Source: Flavobacterium xinjiangense
GTDB lineage: Bacteria > Bacteroidota > Bacteroidia > Flavobacteriales > Flavobacteriaceae
Reading direction: 5' to 3'
DNA length: 64,000 bases
NCBI RefSeq assembly: GCF_900142885.1
Contig: NZ_FRCL01000003.1
Location: 79,091-143,090 of the forward strand
Shown here: one piece after another, positions 28,533 to 36,847 of the stretch
Layout: every line of letters starts with the position of its first letter
How positions within the stretch are numbered: position 1 is the first letter of the stretch
The notes under the pieces: generated by a model
The model's database searches: none
What the model saw: only the letters and a program-made list of their open reading frames with translations
What the model was told of the DNA's origin: nothing
Program-made: the position numbers and the translations under genes

Positions 28533-28850
28533 TCAAATCAAGAAAGAAGAATATAGGATAAAAAGCTTATCCTGTTTTGGAAAGAAAGAGCTTTTGTAAA
28601 ATGAAATGCATTTAGATGCAGGTAGAATTCCATTTAAATGAAATTGAATTGGCGTGTTACAATTAATGTCGCAATGCGGAATACTTTGTGTTACGCTCTT
28701 TGCAAATATTTGACTACAAAATTGTTGAATATAGGCATGACTTTCATTTTCAAAATTAGCCTTCTCCTCGGTCTCCGAAAATTCAAAAACGGTGTTGAAA
28801 TAGCAACACGATATTAGAATTAGAAGTACTATTTTAATGTATCCTTTCAT
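28533..28850 (-). CDS. Small exported Cys/His-containing protein upstream of the TonB receptor
   Basis: 105-residue protein read from the ATG at 28850 (a GTG two codons earlier is also possible). The N-terminus is a hydrophobic signal (KGYIKIVLLILISCCYFN). The mature part holds scattered Cys and His, including CSQIF, HCDINCNTP and SKC, suggesting metal binding or disulfides. I do not recognise a family; small proteins of this sort are common before TonB receptor genes in Bacteroidota. A TAnnTTTG match (TACATTTG, minus strand 28856-28863) ends only 5 nt before the ATG, so the transcript may be nearly leaderless. Confidence 0.6.
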   Translation of the reverse strand: MKGYIKIVLLILISCCYFNTVFEFSETEEKANFENESHAYIQQFCSQIFAKSVTQSIPHCDINCNTPIQFHLNGILPASKCISFYKSSFFPKQDKLFILYSSFLI

Positions 28851-28863
28851 CGTCACAAATGTA

Positions 28864-29306
28864 CAAACAATAATTTTGTTTTGTCGGTAAATTGACTGTA
28901 ATACATAAATGAAGGATTAAGTTGTAAATTACAAAGGATTTCTAATCATAACAAAAAGATACCTCTCAGCATCTTCTATATCTTCCAATTACTCTTCCAA
29001 CTATCATTACAAAAATAATCCCTCCTAAGCTCATAAATCTTCCCCTCAGGTAAAGACCTAAAAACCAAAAAAAAAATAAATCCTATTTTTTCATACCATT
29101 CCATACCTCAAATACAGTAGGTAAAAAATTTCCTTTTTTAGAGTGAAATCAGAGAATCTGTTTTTGATAAGCTTTAATCCCGAATTAATAAGTATTCCTT
29201 TTCTCCATAAAAACACAAAAGACACCTCACAGCATCTTTTCCTATATAATCCTATGGCAATAGCAATTCAATCACAAATCCAAAAAGCTGGCATTAGATT
29301 AGCCAC
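28864..29306. other. Gene-free stretch with an imperfect direct repeat
   Basis: No intact gene. A segment of about 28 bp occurs twice in imperfect copy (28954-28981 and 29217-29247), sharing CAGCATCTT and ACCTC blocks. On the plus strand 29253-29300 reads MAIAIQSQIQKAGIRLATY, which resembles the C-terminal helix of S1/P1-type nucleases; it is at best a short remnant. It runs on without a stop into DNA covered by the gene on the other strand. Confidence 0.35.
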
Positions 29307-29819
29307 TTACTTTTTCTTTTCTTCGTCAACAATTAGTTTCAAAGAATTGATATAATCAGTATCAAATTCTATAACTCTTATTTTGTTTTGCTTAAAAGTC
29401 ATTTCACCCTCAAATTTCCCTTCGGTTCCCAAAAAATCTATTACTAGTTCTTCCTCATTTAGTTCTATAAGTTTACCTAGATAAACAGCTTTGTCTGACT
29501 TTTTTGCAATCTGAAAAATCTCATATTTATTAGCCAGAAAATTTGTAATTGAAGACAAATCTTTAAGCGGAATTATTTCGGCTGTACTTGTTTTTAAACC
29601 TTTTAGTTTAATTACTCTTTCTGTGAATTCATGATCCTTGTCTTGAATAATTGACTTTACATTTTCGTTTTTTAATACCGTATAGCCATCAATTATAAAA
29701 TCAAAAGGGTTATTTTTCAGTAAAATCCAATCTTCTGTCCAATCAATGAGAAAACCACTAAAGATTTCTTTTTTGTCATCAAATTCTATTGAAATTAATT
29801 GTCGTAAGTATTTTTCCAT
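29307..29819 (-). CDS. Hypothetical protein with two Sm-like/SH3-like repeats
   Basis: 170 residues, no signal peptide, cytoplasmic by appearance. Two similar beta-rich segments are visible. One is IFSGFLIDWTEDWILLKNN followed by DGYTVLKNENVKSI (about 19-57); the other is VYLGKLIELNEEELVIDFLG followed by KQNKIRVIEFDTDYINSLKL (about 112-160). This pattern of a short barrel that re-reads as 'function of a modified surface, then a fixed strand' recalls Sm-like or small SH3-like barrels. No catalytic residues are apparent and I do not recognise a named family. The last codons are lysine-rich. Confidence 0.65.
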   Translation of the reverse strand: MEKYLRQLISIEFDDKKEIFSGFLIDWTEDWILLKNNPFDFIIDGYTVLKNENVKSIIQDKDHEFTERVIKLKGLKTSTAEIIPLKDLSSITNFLANKYEIFQIAKKSDKAVYLGKLIELNEEELVIDFLGTEGKFEGEMTFKQNKIRVIEFDTDYINSLKLIVDEEKKK

Positions 29820-29888
29820 TATGCTTTTTTAAGTTTCAAGAACAGTTTACTACTAACGTCAGTTCTCCCGAAGCATCGGGGAAAAAAC

Positions 29889-30152
29889 CTCGAAACGAAC
29901 TTCATTTTGCACATTATCGACGATTTTGGACTCCAGGTCATCAACAATGAGAAACAGATGATATTGATGGATTTGATAGAAGATCGCAATCAAAAAAGAG
30001 CTACTATTTTTTGTTCACAACTACCGATAAAAAACTGGCACGATCTGATAGAGCAAAAGGCAATAAGCGATGCGATTTTAGATAGGATAATTCACTCGGC
30101 CATACGCTTCGAATTACAAGGTGAATCCATGCGTAAAAAAATGAAAAAATAG
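29889..30152 (+). pseudogene. IS21-family istB C-terminal fragment
   Basis: About 87 codons match the end of the IS21 transposition helper ATPase IstB: IIDDFGL (Walker B), DLIEDRNQKRATIFCSQLP (sensor region), NWHDLIEQKAISDAILDRII and the terminal FELQGESMRKK. The N-terminal two thirds, including Walker A, and the partner transposase istA are missing. No ATG is available in the fragment; the frame simply continues upstream from TTG-containing sequence. With the repeats at 30201-30271 it is the residue of one end of an IS21-type element. Confidence 0.85.
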
Positions 30153-30200
30153 TAAAAAAATTTATCTAATTTTAAACCAAGAAATCATCAGTAAAAAAAC

Positions 30201-30271
30201 TGTCAATTTTGCTTCGGAATTACCTGTCCAGTTTACCCCGGAATAGGGTGTACACTTTCACCGGAATAAGC
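30201..30271 (+). mobile_element. Decayed IS21-family terminus with three 24-bp repeats
   Basis: Three head-to-tail repeats of 23-24 bp sharing TGTnnAnTTTnnnnCGGAAT: 30201-30224, 30225-30248 and 30249-30271. IS21-family ends carry such multiple transposase-binding repeats just outside istB, and these begin 48 bp after the istB fragment's stop. The opposite end of the element is not present in the window. Confidence 0.75.
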
Positions 30272-30587
30272 ACTATGTTTTTTTTGTCACAAATAGATAC
30301 TCTTTTTGTTACACAATTAATCGTCATAATATAGTCCAAACGTTTGGGTATAATAGCGCTGTATATTGCATTTAATCCAATAAATTGGACTAGTTTGAAA
30401 TCACTAGCGGTACTAAAATTAAAGCAATTATTTTGTCGCAAAAACAGGAGGTATTTGCGACAAAACAGTAAAAATAATTCAAGTCCAAACGATAAAAAAA
30501 AGGAGTTCACGATAATTAAAAAGACAAAATGTATGTTATTTCAAACATAATTGCTGTTTTTGTATATAATAACGAACATTATTAAAA
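30272..30587 (+). promoter_or_regulatory. hipB upstream region with several palindromes
   Basis: Holds CCAAACGTTTGG (30336-30347), TCCAATAAATTGGA (30376-30389) and a 12-bp-arm inverted repeat TTTTGTCGCAAA / TTTGCGACAAAA (30431-30442 and 30454-30465). The heptamer AGTCCAA occurs at 30333 and 30482, and inverted near 30386. These are plausible binding sites for the HipB protein encoded next; the assignment is inferred. Confidence 0.45.
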
Positions 30588-30878
30588 ATGACAACTAAAA
30601 AACAAACCATTTTCCCAAAGTATGACAAAGTATTGGGACAAATGGGAGAAAATATAAAGATGTCTCGTAAAAGGCGAAAATTGACTATGTTACAAGTAGC
30701 CGAACGAGCAGATATCGCAAGATCAACGTTGCACTTAATCGAGTTAGGAAATTCAAGTGTGGCAATGGGAGCCTATTTCAATGTGCTCCGAGTATTGGGG
30801 TTGCAAGACGATTTTCTAAAGCTAGCTGCAGATGATGAACTAGGAAGAAAACTCCAAGACCTCGAACTTCTAAAATAG
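30588..30878 (+). CDS. hipB: HipB-like XRE-family antitoxin
   Basis: 96-residue DNA-binding protein with a central helix-turn-helix (LTMLQVAERADIARSTLHLIELGNSS, about residues 36-61) and the C-terminal VLRVLGLQDDFLKLAADDELGRK typical of HipB antitoxins in Bacteroidota. In HipBA modules the antitoxin represses the operon and neutralises the HipA kinase. It is intact, but the kinase gene that follows is frameshifted, so it now seems to be an orphan. Spacing to the downstream hipA-like sequence is 80 bp. Confidence 0.87.
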   Translation: MTTKKQTIFPKYDKVLGQMGENIKMSRKRRKLTMLQVAERADIARSTLHLIELGNSSVAMGAYFNVLRVLGLQDDFLKLAADDELGRKLQDLELLK

Positions 30879-30957
30879 TAAATATATCGTCAGTTCGAGT
30901 GATTTTTACACAATGCATGGAGTAAAAATAGTATCGAGAACCATCTAATAATCTAAA

Positions 30958-31062
30958 ATGGCCACAAAAACCAACATATACGTTTACGCACATTGGCAAG
31001 ATTTGATTTTAAGAGGAGGACTGCCAGTGGCAGTCAGGTATAATCTCAATTTAACAATATAA
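30958..31062 (+). pseudogene. Duplicated, truncated hipA 5' end
   Basis: A 34-codon ORF opening MATKTNIYVYAHWQDL closely mirrors the start of the following gene (MSIKTEIYVYAHWKGL), also at DNA level over about 45 nt, then diverges and stops 1 bp before the next ATG. An 8-bp-arm inverted repeat GACTGCCA / TGGCAGTC lies at 31019-31035. It seems to be the head of a second hipA copy joined to foreign sequence. Confidence 0.65.
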
Positions 31063-31063
31063 G

Positions 31064-32325
31064 ATGTCTATAAAAACTGAAATATACGTATATGCACATT
31101 GGAAGGGTTTACCTGAACCCAAAATCATTGGTGTTTTGTCTGCACAACAAGCTACAGGTAAAAAAGCATTTAGCTTTGAATACGATAACAACTGGATAAA
31201 ATCGGGACAAAAATTCTTATTAGACCCAGACATTCAACTGTATGGTGGACCACAATACCCGAATCAAAAAGAAAACTTCGGAATATTTCTGGACAGTATG
31301 CCCGACACTTGGGGAAGAACTCTCATGAAACGGAGAGCGGCCCAAGAAGTAAAAGAAAAAGGAGAAAAAGCACCAACACTTTATGATATTGATTTTCTGT
31401 TAGGAGTATACGATGAAAGTCGTATGGGAGCCCTGCGCTTCAAGACAGATCAAAACGGTGAATTTCTCGACAAAAACAAAACAGCTTCTACTCCACCATG
31501 GTCATCCATTCGTGAGTTGCAAAACGCAGCTGCTAATTTTGAAAATGAAGATGATAATGATGCCGTAAAAAAATGGTTGTCTGTCTTGATGACAGCAGGT
31601 TCCTCACTCGGTGGTGCTAGACCAAAAGTGAATATTCTAGACAATGATAAAAGCCTTTGGATCGCCAAATTTCCATCCAAAAACAGACACCACAGACAAA
31701 GGAGCTTGGGAGTTCCTTGCCTATCAACTAGCAATTAAAGCAGGTATAGAAATGGCTCCCTGTCGAATAGAAAAAATAATGGGCAACCACCACACCTTTT
31801 TTACCAAACGATTCGACCGGGAAAATGGAGAAAGAATACACTTCGCTTCCGCAATGACCATGACAGCCAACAATGAAGATACCATCCGGGACAATCCGGC
31901 AAGCTATTTAGACATAGATGAATTCATTAGCAACCATGGAACAAATATAGAAGCTAACTTGCACCAATTATGGCGCAGAATAATCTTCAATATTTCTATA
32001 TCCAATACCGATGACCGTCTAGAAACCAAGGCTTTATCCTGACCAAAGGAGGTTGGATATTATCACCGGCCTATGACCTCAACCCATCAATTGAAAAGGA
32101 TGGCTTGGCTTTAAATATCGATACTGATAACAATGCCCTCGATTTTGAATTGGCAAAAAATGTTGGAGAATATTTCAGATTAAACGAAAAGCAAATGGTG
32201 ACCATCATAAAGAAGTACTAGCGGTAACAACAAATTGGAAAACCATAGCTAAAGAAATTGGAATTTCAAGAAGTGAACAAGAACTGATGTCTAAGGCATT
32301 TAAATTAGAAAGTAGCAAATCATAA
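31064..32325 (+). pseudogene. hipA: HipA-type kinase toxin, broken by three frameshifts
   Basis: Reads as a full-length HipA serine/threonine kinase of about 420 codons if three single-base shifts are repaired: one extra base in the A-run near 31679-31683, one missing base near 32020-32022, and one missing in the A-run at 32208-32213. Recognisable parts are IYVYAHWKGLPEPKIIGVL, the ATP-binding strand SLWIAKFPSK, the catalytic NTDD and the metal-binding SPAYDLNPS. The unrepaired product stops after 224 residues, before the catalytic loop. The His usually following NTDD is Arg here. It is most likely an inactivated toxin, though sequencing error in homopolymers is possible for two of the sites. 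Confidence 0.85.
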
Positions 32326-32486
32326 ACATCACGGGCAATCCTTTAACGGAAAATTGTGTTTTAAAATCTTTAAATTTGAACATCCATGAATCTAGTTCAA
32401 TCTATTAAAAGAAACTATTAACATAATAAGTAGAATTTTAAGTCCTTATACAATTATTCTTAAGAATATAAAAATAATCCCCAACT

Positions 32487-33177
32487 ATGAACTCAAAAAA
32501 TACAAAACCCGTACTCCTCTTTGATGTAAATGAAACTTTGTTAGACATGACTCCGCTTAAGAATGCGATCAACACTTTACTGGAGGAACCACTGGCGTTC
32601 AAAATTTGGTTTGGAATGGTATTGCATTATTCGCTAGTGGATAATTGTACAAATCAGTATCATGATTTTAGCGCAATAGGTGCTGCGATGCTTGAAATGG
32701 CGGCAACTTCTTTAAATAAAACCATAACCGCAGATGAAATTAAAAAAACTCTTTCAATAATTCGGAATCTGAAAGCGTATCCTGATGTTTTGAAAGGATT
32801 ACAGCTGTTGAAAGAAAATGGTTTTAGATTAGCCACTTTGACAAATTCGCCTGAAAACGCACTTAAAGAACAATTAATTAATTAATTCAAATCTGACTGA
32901 TATATTTGAGTTTGCTCTAAGTATTGATACCCTTAAAATATATAAACCAGACCCTAAAACCTATAAATGGGCAGCAACTAAATTAGATCAGCAACCGCAA
33001 AATATAATTATGATTGCGGCACACGGATGGGATTTAGCCGGCGCGATACATGCTGGATTGCAAACCGGTTTTGTAGCGCGTGAAGGACAATCATTGTATT
33101 CCCTTTCGGACAAACCTACCTATGAAGCCAAAGATATTTATGAAATGGCAATGGTTCTGATTGAAAAATACAAATAA
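32487..33177 (+). pseudogene. HAD-superfamily haloacid dehalogenase, frameshifted by AATT slippage
   Basis: The first 132 codons hold the nucleophile motif FDVNETLLDM and the LATLTNSPENA motif II region of type II haloacid dehalogenases. They end at an AATT microsatellite (32872-32887). Removing one 4-bp unit restores the frame to NLTDIFEFALSIDTLKIYKP, KPDPKTYKW, the acidic motif AAHGWDLAGA and a natural end at 33175-33177, giving about 228 codons. So one tetranucleotide insertion separates an intact enzyme from this one. A change of four bases is unlikely to be a sequencing error. Confidence 0.85.
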
Positions 33178-33484
33178 AGATCTACGGAAGTGGAAAACAA
33201 AGTTGTTTTTATCGCCTTTTGATCATCTTGTAAAGCAAAATAGATAGTATTAAATAATTCAACAAATAATACAACAAGTATTTGCAAAAAACGACCCGTT
33301 CGCGCAGAATTGCACTCTGTGCCAATCCATTTAATATACAATAACTAATTACCTCTCATTTTTCACCTCTCTACACTTAGAACACTAAACTAATAATCGC
33401 CATCCAATAAAAGAATGATAAAACTGCTTTATCTTTGAAGTAATTTAAAAGAAACCATCCTTTTATGCATTATACAAAAATAGT
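33178..33484. other. Intergenic region before xseA
   Basis: No gene seen. A -7-like element TATCTTTG lies at 33430-33437, 47 bp before the xseA ATG, without a clear -33 partner. Confidence 0.45.
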
Positions 33485-34876
33485 ATGCCTGAAAAAATCA
33501 ACGATAAGACCATTTTTTCGCTGCTGGAGGTCACTAACAGTATCAAAAAAACATTAGAACAAAGATATAATAGTGCGTTTTGGATTAAAGCTGAAATGAA
33601 CAAACTGAATCATTACAGTCAATCCGGTCATTGCTTTCCCGAATTAATAGAAAAAGTAGACGGTAAAATAATTGCTCAAATAAAAGCAACATTATGGCGT
33701 GACGATTACCAGAATATCAATCGCAATTTTATAAGAATACTAAAGGAACCCCTCAAAGATGGAATTAAAATTTTATTCCTTGCCAAAATATCCTTCGATC
33801 CAGCTTTTGGACTTTCACTTCAAATAATAGATATTGATCCCCAATACACGTTAGGAGATTTAGAAAATGAAAAGAGGGAAACGATAAAAAAACTACAGCT
33901 TGAGGGTATATATGATCAAAACAAAAAATTAGAACTCTCTTTTTTACCCCAAAGAATTGCCATAATTTCGGTAGAAACCAGCAAAGGCTATGGTGATTTT
34001 ATAGATGTAATTGAAAAAAATTCGTGGAATTACAAGTTCTTTTATCTTCTATTTCCATCCATACTGCAAGGAGACAAAGCAGTTCGCGGCATCATGGCGC
34101 AATTAGAAAGGATTAAAAAAGTAATCCATCATTTCGATGCAGTCTCCATTATTAGGGGTGGCGGCGGTGATGTGGGCCTGTCATGTTATAACAATTATGA
34201 ATTGGCCAAAGCAATTGCGGTATTTCCTATCCCAGTTATTACCGGTATTGGCCATGTCACAAATGAAACGGTCTGCGAAATGATTGCACATACCAACGCA
34301 ATAACACCAACAAAACTTGCCGAGTACCTCATTCAAAAATTTCATAATTTTTCGGTTCCAATTCAAAAAGCAAAAGAAAAAATAGCAGACAAATCCAGAC
34401 GGTTGCTAAGCGAAGAGAATACAAAACTAGAATCCGAACTTAAATTGTTTCGCTCCATAACGGTTTCTATTTTGAACACCAATGAAAACCGTATCAAAAA
34501 TGCCAGCTACGCAATTCAGCATCAATCACAATTTATAGTAAAAAACAACCACGAAAAGTTAAACGTATTACAAGCAAAAACACGCATTGCAACTAAATTC
34601 AATCTAAATCAATTAAAAGTAGCTATAATTCAATTGCAAGAAAAATTAGAATTGCAACCCATACTGTATCTTAAAAATTCCGAACTTGCGTTGGAAAACA
34701 TAGAAAAAAACATCCAGATCATGGATCCTATAAATGTTTTAAAAAGAGGTTTCAGCATCACGTATTCAAATGGAAAAGCTATCAAAGATGTTTCCCAATT
34801 ACAAGAAGGCACAGTAATAAACACAATGCTATTTAGCGGTACAATAGACAGTACAATCACAAAAATCAAAGAATAA
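33485..34876 (+). CDS. xseA: Exodeoxyribonuclease VII large subunit
   Basis: 463-residue catalytic subunit of exonuclease VII, which degrades single-stranded DNA from both ends. The N-terminal OB fold carries SAFWIKAEMNKLNHY and GHCFPEL (about 25-50). The core has RIAIISVETSKGYGDF, SIIRGGGGDVGLSCYNNYEL and VITGIGHVTNETVCEMIAH, all family signatures, then the long coiled-coil segment (about 285-400) and the C-terminal DPINVLKRGFSITYSNGK. The small subunit gene follows after 1 bp. Length and motifs are complete. Confidence 0.96.
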   Translation: MPEKINDKTIFSLLEVTNSIKKTLEQRYNSAFWIKAEMNKLNHYSQSGHCFPELIEKVDGKIIAQIKATLWRDDYQNINRNFIRILKEPLKDGIKILFLAKISFDPAFGLSLQIIDIDPQYTLGDLENEKRETIKKLQLEGIYDQNKKLELSFLPQRIAIISVETSKGYGDFIDVIEKNSWNYKFFYLLFPSILQGDKAVRGIMAQLERIKKVIHHFDAVSIIRGGGGDVGLSCYNNYELAKAIAVFPIPVITGIGHVTNETVCEMIAHTNAITPTKLAEYLIQKFHNFSVPIQKAKEKIADKSRRLLSEENTKLESELKLFRSITVSILNTNENRIKNASYAIQHQSQFIVKNNHEKLNVLQAKTRIATKFNLNQLKVAIIQLQEKLELQPILYLKNSELALENIEKNIQIMDPINVLKRGFSITYSNGKAIKDVSQLQEGTVINTMLFSGTIDSTITKIKE

Positions 34877-34877
34877 A

Positions 34878-35075
34878 ATGGAAGAAGAATTGAATTATAC
34901 GAATGCTTTTGAGGAATTACAACTAATTGTTACCGAAATAGAGCAAGGAGAAATCTCGGTTGATGAACTTTCTGAAAAAGTAAAAAGAGCAACGGCACTA
35001 ATTAAATTTTGCAAATTAAAATTAACCACAACGGAAGAGAACGTGAATGCAATTTTGAAAGAACTAGAAAATTAA
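34878..35075 (+). CDS. xseB: Exodeoxyribonuclease VII small subunit
   Basis: 65-residue helical small subunit that binds the coiled coil of XseA. The family pattern is plain: NYTNAFEELQLIVTEIEQGE, VDELSEKVKRATALIKFCK and KLTTTEENVNAILKELEN. It begins 1 bp after the xseA stop, so the two are co-translated. Confidence 0.95.
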   Translation: MEEELNYTNAFEELQLIVTEIEQGEISVDELSEKVKRATALIKFCKLKLTTTEENVNAILKELEN

Positions 35076-35114
35076 TAAATTGAGTTATTTACCTAATAAA
35101 CAACTAAAGGTCTA

Positions 35115-35231
35115 GGATTAAGTTTTGAAGTAATTAATGAAAAAACAGATGCTGAGTTAGAACTTTTGTTTAACATAGATAAAGAATTAAATGTCAATAT
35201 TAAATCACTATTCAATTTTGAAGGAATTTAA
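35115..35231 (+). pseudogene. Orphan C-terminal coding fragment
   Basis: 38 open codons without a start, reading GLSFEVINEKTDAELELLFN then IDKELNVNIKSLFNFEGI and a stop, with codon usage like real genes here. A 15-bp terminator stem begins at its stop codon, as expected for a true gene end. The protein family is not recognised; the 5' part of the gene has been lost. Confidence 0.45.
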
Positions 35232-35267
35232 AACAGAAAAAGATGCGTGGGTATCTTTTTCTGTTTT
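35230..35267 (+). terminator. Strong intrinsic terminator
   Basis: AAAACAGAAAAAGAT (35230-35244) pairs perfectly with ATCTTTTTCTGTTTT (35253-35267) around an 8-nt loop. It probably ended the gene whose tail lies at 35115-35231, and now terminates xseA-xseB transcription. Confidence 0.8.
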
Positions 35268-35809
35268 AGAGCGGTAAAGAATACTTATCAATTCGCTATG
35301 CTAGAGTCCAAATCCGCATATTGTGTTAAGAAATGATTCAAGATGTGATCAAATTAAAACGCTAAAAAACTAATTTATCAAAAAGAGCTGTTTGAAAGAG
35401 TTGCATATTTTTTGAAGAAAGAAATATCTTTGCAAAGACAACGACCAATTGAAATTATTTTTTTTAAATTTTTGTTAATTATCTGTAAAACAAATTAATA
35501 TAATTATTTTTATTAGTAATTTTAATCCTCAAAAAAAAAAACTCCAAAAGTAAAAAGGAAACTGGAATGAGCAGAAAGTTAGTTCCAGCAAAAAATTGAA
35601 TTCTTAAGTGATGTCTACCGTATTTTTGGAAAAAAATGCTTGAAAATCCCAAATCGAGCTTAGTAATACCGTTTAATCTTTGAAAATACCGTACAAAGTT
35701 TTGTGTAGCATTCATATCCTGTAATTGAATGCTACAAAAAGTCCTGATTTTCATTCAATTGAATTTATATACAGATTATATTTCTATCATTATATTTAAA
35801 ACACATAAA
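35268..35809. other. Intergenic region before the esterase
   Basis: No gene. A promoter-like pair TTG (35401-35403), 21-nt spacer, TATCTTTG (35425-35432) lies 378 bp before the esterase ATG. A stem TGTAGCATTC / GAATGCTACA (35704-35713, 35727-35736) lies about 75 bp before it. If this promoter is used the esterase has a long structured leader. Confidence 0.4.
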
Positions 35810-36847
35810 ATGAAATCAAAACTAAAAAAAGTCGGGACATTATTGTTAGCTATTGCTTTTTCTGGTGAAGTAGCCGCACAAACAAAAGATGCTTCACAAG
35901 ATCCGAACATTGAAAGCAATATCAGAGGTTTTTTAAAAGTCCTTAATTCAGGAACTGGCAAGCCTATAGAACAATTACCCCCTCAAGAAGGTCGGGCAGT
36001 GCTGAGTGGCTTACAAACATCTGTAAAAGTTGATATATCTGGAATAATTGTTACAGAGAAAACAATTGTTGTGGATGGCCAAAATATTAAACTAAACATC
36101 GTTAAACCTAAAAATTCGAAAGACATATTGCCGGTATTTATGTTTTTCCATGGAGGAGGTTGGGTCCTTGGAGATTTTCCTACCCATCAGCGAATGGTTA
36201 GAGATTTAGTGGTGGAATCTGGCGCAGCAGCAGTGTTTGTTAACTATTCACCATCTCCTGAAGCGCACTACCCTGTCGCTATTAACCAAGCCTATAACGC
36301 TACTAAATGGGTAGCTGAACATGGGAAGGAAATTGGAGTTGATGGTAAAAGACTAGCGGTTGCAGGAAACAGTGTCGGAGGAAACATGGCTACCGTGGTT
36401 GCACTGATGGCTAAAGAAAAAAAAGGGCCGAATATTAAATTGCAGGTTTTATTTTGGCCGGTTACCGATGCTAATTTTGAAACCGAATCCTATAACTTGT
36501 TTGCTAAAGATCGATTCCTGACTAAAAATTTGATGATGTGGATGTGGGACAATTATACAACTGACCCGAAACAACGTAAAGAAATTTATGCCTCTCCTTT
36601 GCAGGCTACAAGTAGTCAGTTGAAAGGGTTGCCGCCAGCATTGGTGCAAACCGCACAAAATGATATTTTAAGAGATGAAGGAGAAGCGTATGCCCGAAAA
36701 TTAGACGAAGCAGGGGTAAAAGTTACTGCAACACGTTACAATGGAATGATTCACGATTGGGGGTTATTAAATCCAATAAGTACAATTCCCGGAACTAAAT
36801 CAGCTTTATTACAAGCAGCTTCTGAAATAAAAAAAGCATTAAAATAA
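35810..36847 (+). CDS. Secreted alpha/beta-hydrolase esterase (HSL type)
   Basis: 345-residue carboxylesterase/lipase of the hormone-sensitive-lipase group. The start at 35810 gives a normal signal peptide (KSKLKKVGTLLLAIAFSGEVAAQ); the longer frame upstream is not needed. The oxyanion-hole motif FFHGGGWVLGDF, the nucleophile elbow VAGNSVGGNMA (Ser in GNSVGG, where many relatives have GDSAGG), the acid in ALVQTAQNDILRDEGEA and the His in MIHDWG complete the triad. It probably cleaves short-chain esters in the periplasm. It stands alone, with gene-poor DNA on both sides. Confidence 0.9.
   Translation: MKSKLKKVGTLLLAIAFSGEVAAQTKDASQDPNIESNIRGFLKVLNSGTGKPIEQLPPQEGRAVLSGLQTSVKVDISGIIVTEKTIVVDGQNIKLNIVKPKNSKDILPVFMFFHGGGWVLGDFPTHQRMVRDLVVESGAAAVFVNYSPSPEAHYPVAINQAYNATKWVAEHGKEIGVDGKRLAVAGNSVGGNMATVVALMAKEKKGPNIKLQVLFWPVTDANFETESYNLFAKDRFLTKNLMMWMWDNYTTDPKQRKEIYASPLQATSSQLKGLPPALVQTAQNDILRDEGEAYARKLDEAGVKVTATRYNGMIHDWGLLNPISTIPGTKSALLQAASEIKKALK

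Noticed and set aside
35729..35809. Upstream extension of the esterase frame to 35729
   Set aside because: The extra 27 residues precede a good signal peptide starting at 35810 and carry no export-like features.
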